A stretch of 64,000 nt of DNA, from NCBI GenBank assembly GCA_039111635.1, contig JBCAQO010000014.1, forward strand, positions 2,480,001 through 2,544,000, written 5' to 3'. Every line of letters starts with the position of its first letter. Position 1 is the stretch's first letter. Source of the DNA: Heterobasidion occidentale. Taxonomy: Eukaryota > Basidiomycota > Agaricomycetes > Russulales > Bondarzewiaceae. This document shows positions 33,241 through 43,394 of the stretch, in pieces. The notes below the pieces were generated by a model that ran no database searches, was not told the origin of the DNA, and was given only the letters and a program-made list of their open reading frames with translations. The position numbers and the translations under genes are program-made.

Positions 33241-33982
33241 CTCCTTACCATTTACATGCTGATGCATGAACGCTGACCTCTAGTTCCTGATTCTTGATGT
33301 GGACAGACATTGGTTCCTGACCCCCGTTCCTGGTTCTTGATCGATCGAAGATGTGGATGGACATTAGTGATTCGGATTACTATATTTGGATATATGGCAG
33401 GTCGATGAGGCATTCTAAGCTTACGGATCTCGATCGTTGACTTCGGTACCTGATAGCGCACAGACCAGATCCTGATCCTGCCCTAGACACTTCTGTACGT
33501 AAATAGCCGAGATGAGCTTCTAAGAAGCTCAGCTCGTTCACCTGTAATACACTCGATCTCTTCACTGCACCTTCGTCTGTCTACCTTCTTAGCCCACGCT
33601 TCGTGATCTCTGTCAGATCTGAGAAAACTCTTTGCACGGTCTGACGAAGCACTGGACTCGTCTCCCTTCCCTCCCCTCCCTCTACTCATCCGCTTCTATA
33701 CCGGCTAGCTGCCTACCGTGTTCTCAGTTGGACACCCCCTCGTGTCATTTGTTTGGACAGGAGAAGATCATCCGGTTCCTCCTCATCATCGAGAAGACCT
33801 CGAAGATCACCTTCTCAATCTCTTCGAGAACAAAGCCGACAGCGACCCCGAGTTTCCTCGAAAGAGCCCAAAGACGATCCCTCGTCTTCATCCATTGGAG
33901 TCTACGACTATACGAACCAGTGGAGGTTTAGCCTAGGGACCCCTTCGTGCATCGGTGCACGTGATAGGTCTCCGACCTAACA
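33146..33982 (+). repeat. 3' LTR of the nested gypsy element
   Basis: 837 nt, starting TGTTAGGCCGCG and ending CCTAACA. It matches 23593-24426 along its length, including the two terminal hairpins (the first has lost one base here). Confidence 0.9.
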
Positions 33983-33987
33983 CCTAT
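33983..33987. repeat. Target-site duplication, right copy (CCTAT)
   Basis: Direct repeat of 23588-23592. Confidence 0.9.
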
Positions 33988-34487
33988 CCTCCGGTGTTGT
34001 CCTTCACCGGTACATTTTGATGAAGCAGGATTCCCTGCTCATGGTGCAGAAAGGCGTCTTGTGCAAGTGGTTCCTATTGAGGACCTCCTAATGCGGAAAG
34101 GGTCCTGTAAAACTGGGGATCCAAGCGGGACACCCGATTCGCCTGTCAGAATACCTCTTGACAGTGAGAGTGTTAACACGCTCCGTCTTGTCTTGGGGAG
34201 CTTGAAAGAAACATAAGTAGTCAGGGCCCGGTCTAATGAAACCCCTGGCTTCTTATCTTTTCCAGTTTAACGTCATGGAGGACGTCGCATTCCGGTGTCC
34301 TGTGCGTGAAACCGGTACCTGTGGTGCGGAGGGTCCTTTCCTCTCCGTCACCGCTAGAGACAAGGGGTTCCTCAACTCCCTTGTCTAATATCCTCCACCA
34401 ATGTCCCGTAATCCCCGTATCCTTTGTCTGGCCTGTAGTAGGGGTCGATATCATCATAATTCCCGTCTTTGACCTCGTCCCATGCGT
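33988..34487 (-). mobile_element. Element B interior, part 2 (right of the nested gypsy), non-coding part
   Basis: Continues element B. CCTCCGGTGTTGTCCTTCACC parallels 21543-21565, and CAGTTTAACGTCATGGAGGA at 34263 is another stem-loop motif copy. The minus strand also reads YYRPDKGYGDYGTLVEDI near 34450-34400 in a short frame, which may be the end of the coding-like region. Confidence 0.6.
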
Positions 34488-35443
34488 CTAGTTCCACTCG
34501 AGTCCAGATAGCAGTTTGCTGAGTCGGGCGCTGGCGGACTGGAGCTCTTCTACTAACGCGAGTATGCGTTCCTTCAGGTCAATTATCTCAAGGACGGTTT
34601 GGAGTCGGTGAATCTCTTGGTCGAGTTCTTCTAGGACTGTCTTGCCTGGGTTGGGGGGTTGCCCTTGTCCTCTGGTTTCCTCGCCTCTTGTTCCTCCTGT
34701 ACCTTGGAGGATGCTCTGTACTGCGTTGGCGCTTGAGATGAGGGCAGGTAGGAGCTCCAGATTGATGAAGGAAGAGAACTCATTGGGGTGGATGAGTAGG
34801 GCATACGCCCCATTATTTCCTGTCAGTGAGGCGTCGGGGAATGTCGCTGCTCTCGCTTCCTGATTGCCCACCGAGATGGTGGTGCGCTGAAGCAGCGCAT
34901 CTCCTAATCCTTCCAATTCTCGGGGGTGCAGATTTCTACCACCGGCAGAGGGTCCTCTGGTCCCGGCAACCGATGCACTAGTTGCTGCTGATTCCTGTAC
35001 ACCTGTTTCAGCAACTGCAGGCGATGCCAGATCCGTAGGGTTTCTTGGTCCTCTTCCACTTCTCGTTTCCTGCCTTGCATCTCCTTGAGCCAACACTGTC
35101 GTCGGTCACGGAGGTGTTGACGGAACAGGTCCTCCTTCTTCTTGGCATCCCTCATTGTGCTAGTCATGAGCTCCCTCAGACCGGGGTGAGGCTTGTAATT
35201 CCATTCAATCTTCGGCGGTGAGCATGGTGAGGTGGGCGGAGATTGGTATGGAAACTCCCTCTAGAGTTGTTGGACGGCTGCTTCGGCCAGGACGTCCAGT
35301 GTCGGGGTTGGCAACGGCCAAGATGACGTCCGGTGAGGGATTCCTTGATGGTGATGAGGTAGTTCTTTCTAAAGCCTAATTGCCGCAGGTCGGGACTTGT
35401 CTGGGTAGCTTTCGTGAAACTCACAAAGTGCCTCGTCGGCCGT
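34488..35443 (-). pseudogene. Coding-like 5' region of element B
   Basis: The minus strand from 35443 reads PPKIEWNYKPHPGLRELMT, then a strongly charged coiled coil (RDAKKKEDLFRQHLRDRRQ, EMQGRKREVEEDQETLR), IWHRLQLLKQVYRNQQQLV and PLPVVEICTPENW. After a frame change comes LHPRELEGLGDALLQRTTIS and FINLELLPALISSANAVQSI, then a long amphipathic helix (EELDQEIHRLQTVLEIIDL). One frame is open for 202 codons (34488-35096). It is truncated upstream by the LTR at 35444. The coiled-coil architecture would suit a gag-like structural protein, but I see no zinc knuckle and cannot name it. Confidence 0.5.
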
Positions 35444-36524
35444 TGATACGCTAGAGGTGGCTCTAAGTGCCGAGCACAACACCAAAACAACCTCTAATGC
35501 AGGGGTGCTGGAGCTAGTATCTGATACACAAGGAATCATTAGTTAGGACTTGAGAAAGCAAGGGTGCACTGAAGAGTAATGAGAAGGGTGAGATTAAAGC
35601 GCCCGAATGGTTTCGGGACTGCACCAAACAGCGACCGAACATTCGGTTGGTCAGGTTGGGTCAGGGAGTTGATCAGTAACAAGAGGGTAGTGTTGCGATT
35701 GACAACTACATGCTTCAAGAGTCACACGGGACTCTGACAATATACGAAGACGAACGAGGGGTACGAGCAAAGGGACGAGTACGAACGCGAACGAGGCCGA
35801 ATGACGAGTAGGACAAGTTTGCTAAAGTCGGCAAAGGCGATTTCAATGTTTGAGACGAGTGCGAATGAGCTCTGAACTGTGGGGTGCGAAAGCTGGTTTA
35901 TTCTAGAGTTGTATGTAGGGTTTTATAGTAAACGGAGCCCCTAAGTAAAATATTGAAATGAGAAATGAGAGTAAGTACCAAACGAGCGCCAAGACCCAGT
36001 GAACAGCAAAGATAAGAAGGTAGGTGAAATGTCCATATGGGTCCCAAAGGCAATAAGGTAAAAGTCTATCAGCGATGACAAAATCCTGAACGTTCGGTAT
36101 CCATCATCTGAGCATAGGTAGCAGGAACAGGCGTTGGTGAACCAATGAAAATAAGGAAATAGTAACGTACGACTAGGGTGGCCAAGTAATGGTGCAAGAT
36201 TGTGTTTGACCAACCATGCGGAAGTTGGGAAGATAAGCGATAAGGACCGACCTACTCCCGGAGCACATCAGCCAAAACGGACTACTGGCTCCAATCTCGT
36301 AAACACCTATCGTAACACTCCTGTGCGGTCATGGTAAGTACGTGAAGTGTGGGCAAACTGACCCAAGTGCTGCCAAACATCCTTCGGTGGCTTGCGGCCA
36401 GTCGGGTAGGGACCGACCGTGTTTGGTAATAGTTGGTGTCTTTGGTACGCGTCCAGAGCTGGTCGGCTTCTCCAAAGCTTCCCAAATACCTTCCCCGGAC
36501 CCCAGAGCGGGTGCATGCTCATCA
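35444..36524 (-). repeat. LTR family C, minus: 3' LTR of element D
   Basis: 1081 nt. The plus strand begins TGATACGCTAGAGG and ends GCATGCTCATCA. In sense it starts TGATGAGCATGC and is preceded by a polypurine tract (36525-36538), which identifies it as the 3' LTR of the minus-strand element to its right. Has the family TATA-like and AATAAA signals in complement near 35900-35935. Confidence 0.8.
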
Positions 36525-36565
36525 TCTCCTCCCTACTAAAATCCTGACTGTTCTCAGTCAGTGGT
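36522..36565 (-). promoter_or_regulatory. Polypurine tract and hairpin next to the 3' LTR of D
   Basis: The minus strand reads TTTTAGTAGGGAGGAGA immediately before the LTR start TGATGAGC. Just upstream is a hairpin, GACTG-TTCT-CAGTC. The same pair of features recurs at 39238-39279 with a different loop, so the stem is conserved while the loop is not. Confidence 0.65.
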
Positions 36566-37020
36566 CGGTGGCCATGAGTCGGAGCGAAAAAAAATGGCGT
36601 GGAAAATATGGTGGCGTGTGGGAAAGAGTTAGCAACAAGTGATGGCGTGGAAAGAATAGCTGTGGCGTGCACAACAGTGATCGAAGTGGAGTTGGCAAAG
36701 TCCTGTGGCATGGAGACTGGGGTGGAGGCATGGAAAAGCTTGAGTGGGATTGGATTAGGTGAGGAAGTGGCTGAGGCATGGGAGTGATGTGGCAAAAGGC
36801 GGTGAATTGGCAAAGAGCGGTGGCGTGGAAAGAACCGGGTTGGTGTGCGAGAGAGACCAAAGCGGAGTCGGTAAACTCCTGTGGCGTGGCAACTGATCAG
36901 GTGAGGGGGTGGCTGAGTCCTAGCGCCCAAGCTAGACGCTGGCGTGAGAGTTGTGTCAGCAAAGGGGCAGTGGCGCGGGTCATGGCTTCTGCCGAACATA
37001 GTGACCCGGGGTTTGGTCAG
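36566..37020. repeat. Degenerate GTGGCGTGG-type repeat upstream of the cargo gene
   Basis: The words GTGGCGTGGAA and GTGGCGTG recur about every 30-40 nt (near 36595, 36610, 36640, 36660, 36820 and 36885), embedded in longer similar blocks such as GAGTTGGCAAAGTCCTGTGG versus GAGTCGGTAAACTCCTGTGG. No gene is apparent. It may contain the promoter or first exons of the gene that follows. Confidence 0.5.
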
Positions 37021-37048
37021 GTGATTGCTGTTGATTGTTGATCCTTCA

Positions 37049-38826
37049 GCAACTAAGTCCCTCATCGCCGTCCGCCTACCGCTCAGTTCCTTCGTCTCCT
37101 CCGACATATCCACCCTCCTCTCTGCCCTGAAGACCAAGCTCGGTGAGTATATGCTCTCCCTTCTGGATGGTGCCGCCGAATACGAGGACTACGAGGCCTG
37201 GGGGCAAGGTTTCACCAAGTGAGTGGTAAGTCGGCCCCTTTCTCTTGTCTCTGCTGACCGCTGACGTCTTTTCAGGCTGTTTTCGACCGCTCAGCACATG
37301 GGCAAGACGTGCCCAAACTTGCCGACCAGATCGCCGAGGCCGAGCGCGGCCTTGACCACATGGCCACGGACAACTGGCTGGCCTGGGGAACGCGTATCCT
37401 GCCGCAGCGGGCGGCGCACTTTGCGGCGCAGCAACAGCGACAAGTGGCCAAAGCACAGGCCCTGGAGGAGGAAGCGGCACGGGTTGCTGTCACCAAACAC
37501 GAGGCTGAGGAGGCTGAGGCGGCACAGGCTGCTGCTGCCCTGCGGGTGGCCGAAGATGCTCGTCAGCGGCACCGGGAGGCCTTGGTGGAGGCGATGTTCA
37601 GTGGGTTGATCGATCCGGAAGAAGGGGACCATCAAATGGCCACCCTAGAAGCAGAGTCCGTCCTACCCCTCCCCCTCTTTCTTCGCTCTCCCTCTCCTTC
37701 CACTCCTGTCGCCAACTCTTCCCATCCCGCTCCTTCCGTCGCCGACTTGCCCTCTCGTCCCGGATCTATTATTGCCGATCCTGAACTCGCCTCCACGACC
37801 GCCGCTATAAACCGAATGAGCGTGGATCCGGTCGCTTTCGCCGCCCTGACCGATGCAAAGGGCAAGAAATCGGCCGCTGCCGTTGTCGTAGAGTTCGCGC
37901 ACCAACAGATGCCGACTGCTGGACGGGTCATGCTTCCTCTGGGTCCTGGCACAGGCCGAATGTCGATGGTTTGTCCCCTGGTGGAAAGGAATGGCGCTGG
38001 TAAGGTTCTTGAGAATCCTCCTGGACTGCTTCCTGGTGATGTCTTGGTATGTCCCCTCCCTCTTGCTGCCCTGTCCTGATACTGACCCTCTTTTCTTAGG
38101 CCGAGTATGCCTGTTATTGGTGCACCGAAGATTTCACCACCATGGCGTTTCACTGCTACGCGAGACCTGGCCAGATCTCATGTATCAAGTGCGCCGAAGA
38201 ATGAAAGGGATGCAGTTTTCAGCCTGGGTGGACGCCAAAGGAGAAGGGGAAGCCAAAGGGGAAGGGGAAGCCAAAGGGGAAGGGGAAGCCAAAGGGGAAG
38301 GGGAAGTTGACCAATAAGGCGAAGTCAATCGAGAAGTCGGTGGAGGAGGAGCCGTCCCACCCAACAAAGAGACGTAGGGTGGAGGTGCTTGTTCCCAAAC
38401 GGTTGGTCGGGGACAGCATCGCGCAAAACAAAGGTAAGTTGTCGTTCGGTAAAGTTTTGGAGGGGGCTCATCACGATTTGTACAGCCGTTCAGACCAGGA
38501 AGCCGGTGAAGCGCCTGCTGGTGACCACCCAGGCTGTCCCTTCCTCCTCTCGTTTTCCTCGCTCCTGTCCGGCCACCGTTCCCGCCCCTTCCTGTCTGTC
38601 GCCGACCGTTGCACACGGTATCACCTCCGAGATCCGGTACCAGATCGCTGTTGCCGAAGGTTCGCGCGCCTCGCTGGCTCGCTTGATCGCAATGTGGGAA
38701 GCTGAATTGGAGGCTCTCGAGGCGCGTGCGGGTCCATCTTCATCCAATGTGGTGCTGGTCGAGGACTCATCGGACGAGGATGATTCTGATATGTCGGTGT
38801 TGGGCAACTTTGTGCCCGACGACTAA
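37049..38826 (+). pseudogene. Intron-containing cargo gene, antisense to element D: coiled coil and Cys-rich motif
   Basis: Four exons fit: up to 37218, 37276-38046, 38100-38433 and 38486-38826. Introns are 37219-37275, 38047-38099 and 38434-38485 (57, 53 and 52 nt, all GT...AG), and the last two keep the frame. The product has ISTLLSALKTKLGEYMLSLL, PKLADQIAEAERGLDHMATD and an Ala/Glu-rich coiled coil (QALEEEAARVAVTKHEAEEA). A Cys/His cluster follows (CYWCTEDF ... FHCYARPGQISCIKC, then KGCSF), then four GKPK-type repeats, a basic patch KRRRVEV and an acidic C-terminus. It carries a one-base deletion near 37303 and a TGA at 38202-38204 inside the Cys cluster, where Arg or Lys is expected. I recall similar proteins as an expanded Agaricomycete family of unknown function. 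Confidence 0.6.
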
Positions 38827-39314
38827 TTTTCTAGAGATGTTTTTAAAACTGTATAAACAAACTGTAACATAAAACGGAAACTTGTCCTAAGTCCAATGTA
38901 ATAATCGATGAGGCCAGGAAAACAATGTTCTGGAGATTGGTCGGTGAAATGTCTGTGTAAAGATGTGTTGTAAGTTACGCGTTCGGTTGGAATGAAGAAA
39001 ATAAATTGGAATATTTAGGGGAAGCCTCAGTATGTCATCACAGGCATAAAACCCTATGGTTTTGCGCAAATCAGAAGAAGTCTTCAATGTGACTTGGTAC
39101 TTGGAGAAATGATGGGAAAATGGGGGCCAAATATTCAGTCGGTGTTCAGTCGGCGGTAAAAGTACTAAAATGTGGAAATGATTGGGTGTCAGTCCATGTC
39201 TGTGTCAAATAAATCGGAATAAGGAATGGGTATATCTGTGCATCCTCCTCCCTACTGAAATCGTGACTGTCCCCAGTCACCAACTGAAGAGAGCGAAGGG
39301 TGGGAGGGTGGGAT
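38827..39314. other. Gene-free stretch between cargo gene and pol of element D
   Basis: AT-rich. Contains AAAATAAATTG-type words that could serve as polyadenylation signals for the plus-strand gene. At 39238-39279 lies the second copy of the hairpin plus polypurine-like block (CCTCCTCCCTACTGAAATC, then GACTG-TCCC-CAGTC). Confidence 0.6.
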
Positions 39315-40816
39315 CTAGTCGGAAGTCGCCGAAGCCGCATTGTCGTCCTCTGCCGATCGGATGGAGCCGGTGTCGGTATCCTCTTCATCAGCATCTTTGT
39401 TGTCAGTATTGTCGTCCGTCAGTCGGGAGTCTTCCATGGCCTGAAGGTGTTCTTGAGAGATGTCAAGAAGTTTGTCAAGGTCGGTGAGCTTCAGTGATCT
39501 GCGAGCAAAGTAAGGAATAACTCGGAATGCGGCAACTGGTCGATCAAAGACCGATTCGTCAAGTTTGGCCAAAATATACACTCCCCCTCGGTTCCTAGAA
39601 ATCACCAGAAATGGTCCCAAGTATTGTGGTCGCATCTTCCGATTGAGCGCCTTTTCTATGGCCGTGTTGTGCATCAGGATGAGCGAACCTCTGTGGAAAT
39701 TGAAGCCGCGAAGGGTGGCTGAGTGCTGTTGTTTGAATCGGATGGTGGCCTGTACACGGGCGCCGACTACCGAGCTGCGAAGGTGGGCGAGGTCCGATTG
39801 GTGTTTTTGCAAAGCAATGGCGCGTTGGGCAATGAGGTCGGTGGTGCTGAGAGTCGCTGTCAGCGGTGGTAGAAGATAGGTGGCTTCAGCGATGTCGAGT
39901 GGCAGGAGGCGATGGGTGCCGGTAGCTGCAAAGTATGGGGAACAACCCATTTGGCACCGAACAGTAATGCGATCAGCCCAGAATACGAAATGAGTGGCAC
40001 AATTCCACTTGGCCTGATCTCCATCAACGGCCTTGAACAGAGCCTGCCGAACATCAAAGTGAGGTTGTTTGGCAATGCCGTTGGCGTATGAATTGTAGCC
40101 TGAAATGCGGATGTGCCGAACATGGTACTTCTTCGCTAGTTGGTCGGGTGCTTTGACGAATGCCGGTCTGTTGTCGGAGACAATCTCTACCAGTGTTCCC
40201 CATTGGCACAGTATGTCCTTGAAGATCCAGTCGGCGAGTGTGGAGCTTGTTTCGCGTCGGAGCATGCGGAATTCGGGGTAGTGCAATACCGAACAGCGAC
40301 CTTGAACGAGGTACTTGAAACCACCAGCGGTCGGCATGTGCATGGTGTCCATATACATCTTTGCAAAGAGTGGTGCAGGTGTGGCGACGGTCGGGGGAAT
40401 GAGAACATTGCGAGTCTGGCAGATCTGGCAAAGGTGACAGGTCCAAATAAACCAGGAAATATCTTGCCTCATGTGCGGCCACCAAAAGTGTTCAGCGACC
40501 AAGACAGTCGTAGCGTAGAAACCTTTGTGAGCAACATTGTCATGGGCGGCAGTGAGAATTGCGATCCAACTGGAGGGAGCTGCAACAATCTTGTGTCAAC
40601 CGTGCGAGTCTTTTCTCCATAACTTGTTGGCTGCGATGAAGAACTCAGTGCAATATCGCAGGAAGGTGGTATATTCGGAGTTGGAGAGAGAAGGGGGCCA
40701 AACCAACGTTCGGTGCCAGTCGCGGACCAACCATAGGCGTTCTTCGGCTTCCAAGGCCTTCTGCGATTTTGGGATATCTGAATAGTCAATGGTCGGGTCT
40801 TCGTTGTCGGAGCCGG
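39315..40816 (-). pseudogene. Gypsy element D: integrase region of pol, 5'-truncated
   Basis: 395 open codons from 40502, with earlier pol text upstream to 40816 in another frame (TEFFIAANKLWRKDS, AHDNVAHKGFYATTVLV). Zinc-binding part: VAEHFWWPHMRQDISWF and CHLCQIC. DDE core: MYMDTMHMPTAGG, VSDNRPAFVKAPDQLAKKY, then NSYANGIAKQPHFDVRQAL. Relatives have Glu after GIV where this copy has Lys (GIAKQPH), so the third catalytic residue appears lost. The C-terminal part reads RKMRPQYLGPFLVISRNRGG and has an acidic tail. It is truncated at 40816 by the LTR of element E. No chromodomain is visible. Confidence 0.8.
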
Positions 40817-41889
40817 TGATGAGCATGCACCCGCGCTAGGGTCCGAGGGAGGTATTTGGGAAGCTTTGGGGAGATACCGAACAGCGCTAGATGAATACCG
40901 AAGACGCCGACTCGCACCGAACACGGTCGGTCCCTACCCGACCGCAAGCCACCGAAGGACGTTCGGCAGCACTTGGGTCAGTTCACTTACACTTCACATA
41001 CTTACCATAACCGCACAGGAGTGTTACAATAGGTGTTTACGAGATCGGAGCCAGTATTCCGGGTCGGCCGATGCGCTCCGTGAGTCGGTCGCTCCTTATC
41101 GCTTATCTTCCCGACTTCCACATGGTCGGTCAAAGGTGATCTTGCACCATTACTTGGCCACCCTGGTCGTACGTTACTTCCTTCCTATTTTCATTGGTTC
41201 TCCAACGCCTGTTCCTGCTACCTACGCTCGGGCGACGGATCCCGAACGGTCGGGATTTCGCCATCGCTGATTAACTTTTACCTTATCACCTTCGGAACCC
41301 ATATGGACATCTCACCTACCTTCTTATCTTCTCTGTTCGCTAGGGCTTGGCGCCCAGTCGACATCTACTCTCATTTCTTGTTCAATATCTTACTTAGGGG
41401 CTCTGTTTACTATAAAAACCTACATACAACTCTGGAATAAACCAGCTTTCGCACCCCACAGTTCAGAGCTCATTCGCACTCGTCTCAACCATCAAAATCG
41501 TCTTCGTCGACTCCCGAAAACTTGTCATCCTCGTCGTTCGGCCTTGTTCGCGTTCGTACTCGTCTCTTCGCTCGTACCCCTCGTCCTCCCTCGTATATTG
41601 TCAGAGTCCTGTGTGGCTCTTGAAGCACGTAGTTGTCGGTCGCGACACTACTTTCTCGTTACCGACCGAATCCCCAACTTGACCGACCGAACGTTCGGTC
41701 GGTGTTCGACGCAGTCCCGAAACCGTTCGGGCGCTATAATCTCACACTCCTCGCTGCTTCTCAGTACACCATCGATTTCTAAAGTCATCACTAACAATTC
41801 CTTGTGTATTAGATACTAGCTCCAGCACCCCCTGCATTAGAGGTTGTTTTGGTGTTGTGCTCGGCACTTAGAGCACCTCTAGCGTATCA
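40817..41889 (+). repeat. LTR family C: 5' LTR of element E
   Basis: 1073 nt, starting TGATGAGCATGCACCC and ending CTAGCGTATCA. TATA-like CTATAAAAACCTACAT near 41411 and AATAAA near 41438. Followed by a primer site and gag on the same strand, so this copy belongs to element E. It has cut off element D, which faces the other way and uses the same LTR family. Confidence 0.8.
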
Positions 41890-41892
41890 TTT

Positions 41893-41910
41893 TGGAGCCC
41901 ACCGCGAGGG
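41893..41910 (+). promoter_or_regulatory. Primer-binding site of element E
   Basis: TGGAGCCCACCGCGAGGG begins three bases after the 5' LTR. It starts with TGG, complementary to a tRNA CCA end, as in most gypsy elements. I cannot assign the tRNA from memory. Confidence 0.6.
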
Positions 41911-42389
41911 TTAGTATTCAAAATTACCTCAAGGAATCTACGTCGCTCGTCCCGACCAACAGCGGAGCGCGAAGAACGACAAACAGTTATCGATAGCTTC
42001 AATACTCAGGAAACATCTGCCGACCGAAGTCTGTTCGGAGACGCCGATATAGTCCCAGAACATTTATCCCACCATCACTACCTTGATCTCGAATCCTCAC
42101 CATCGCTCTCGCCGCCACCCGACTCCACTTTCTTCTTAACCCCACCTTCGTCGCCAAACCGATCGCTACTCCCGCCGATTTCCCCCATCCTCGACCTTGC
42201 ACTCTTAGAACAATCCCCCCCTCCTATCCCATCTCTCCACGACTCCATTTCTCCGTAATCCCACGCAGCCCCGTCTTCTGGACGCCGACCATCCGACCGA
42301 CTTCACTAGAACGCTCCTTCGAACCAGCGACTCCATCCCCGATCACCTTAGCAAATAATACCTTCTCCCCCACCTTTGACTTTCTCACT
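41911..42389 (+). other. Leader of element E, partly open
   Basis: A Pro/Ser-rich reading (ITSRNLRRSSRPTAEREE, then SLFGDADIVPEHLSHHHYL and SPPPDSTFFLTPPSSPNRS) is open to a stop near 42258, so gag may have an N-terminal extension. Otherwise it is untranslated leader. Confidence 0.4.
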
Positions 42390-43294
42390 ATGGCAACCCC
42401 ATCCATGCCCGCTCGTGGAGACCGAACGGCCCCGACCTTTGACCCCCATCAACCCCGCGAACTGAGACGATATTTCTCCGATCTGGACTTCCACTTCGTT
42501 CGGTCTGCGGTAGTGGACGAACAAGAAAGGAAGAAACACGCTTGCCGATTCCTAGATGTCGACACCTGTGAGCTTTGGGAATCGCTCACCACTTTCACCG
42601 ACGCCACAAAGACATTCAAGGACTTCTGCGAAGAGGTCTACAGGCTGTACCCCGGATCGGAGGAAGAGTGCAAATGGTCGGTATCGGATATGGACAAGCT
42701 AGTCGGCGAAACGAGCAGGGTTGGCATCTTGTCTCTCAGTGAGCTTGGCGACTATCATCGGCGATTCCTGGCGATCACGGTATTCCTCCTCAGCAAGGCA
42801 CGAATCTCGGTAGCCGAACAGGGACGCGCCTTCGCTAGAGGATTCCAACCGGAGCTATGGGCAAGAATCTCTCAGCGCCTACAACTCAAGTTCCCCGATC
42901 ATTTCCCAGACGACCCATATAATCTCCAGGACATTCACGACGCGGCCCGATTCGTCTTGCACAGCACCACGTCTGCCTACAGCACTACCTCTACCGACAT
43001 CTCTCGAGCAGCCCCCGCCGCGCCACCCACCAATGCAATCAAGGCCGAAGACCTGGCGACCATGTTCGAACGGCTCACAGACACCTTCGTCAAGGCCATT
43101 GCAGCTCAAGGGACGTCCAGGCCAGCCGATCGACCATCCCGACAACCAGGACAAGGCGGCGATAACTGCATGTTCTGCGGCAGTCCCGAACACTTCATGC
43201 GCGCCTGTCCCGAGGTCACCGAATACATTCGGATCGGAAAATGCAAGAGGAATATCGAGGGGAAGGTTGTATTGTCAAGTGGGCATTCGTACCA
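42390..43294 (+). CDS. Gag of element E, cut by the scaffold gap
   Basis: The open frame starts MATPSMPARGDRTAPTFDPH. Capsid-like blocks follow: PRELRRYFSDLDFHFVRSA, KHACRFLDVDTCELWESL, TFKDFCEEVYRLYPGSEEE, FARGFQPELWARISQRLQL and DIHDAARFVLHST. A CX2CX4HX4C zinc knuckle, CMFCGSPEHFMRAC, starts at residue 260. The frame runs into the N stretch at 43295, so protease and pol are missing or lie in the unsequenced gap. This RRYFSDLDF type of gag commonly pairs with an integrase like that of element D (from memory), which fits their shared LTR. Confidence 0.85.
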
Positions 43295-43394
43295 NNNNNN
43301 NNNNNNNNNNNNNNNNNNNNNNNNNNNNNNNNNNNNNNNNNNNNNNNNNNNNNNNNNNNNNNNNNNNNNNNNNNNNNNNNNNNNNNNNNNNNNN
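43295..43394. other. Scaffold gap (100 N)
   Basis: Exactly 100 N, the usual placeholder for a gap of unknown size. Sequence changes from a retrotransposon gag on the left to satellite-like repeats on the right, so adjacency across the gap should not be taken as established. Confidence 0.98.

Larger units (their letters stand above)
23593..33982 (+). mobile_element. Near-complete Ty3/gypsy chromovirus, 10.39 kb, nested in element B
   Basis: Two 834/837-nt LTRs, a CCTAT target duplication, and in order gag, protease, RT, RNase H, integrase and chromodomain, plus an additional ORF between integrase and the 3' LTR. The integrase-last order puts it in Ty3/gypsy, and the chromodomain in the chromovirus branch. 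I could not see a standard TGG-type primer site after the 5' LTR (it reads CTTGAACGAGCTC), so another primer or self-priming is possible. Gag-pol is broken by several frame shifts. It inserted into element B, so it is the younger of the two. Confidence 0.9.

Noticed and set aside
36307..37137. Minus-strand 276-codon frame across the LTR-C and GTGGCGTGG repeats
   Set aside because: It joins LTR sequence to a degenerate repeat and has no coding signature. The polypurine tract lies inside it.
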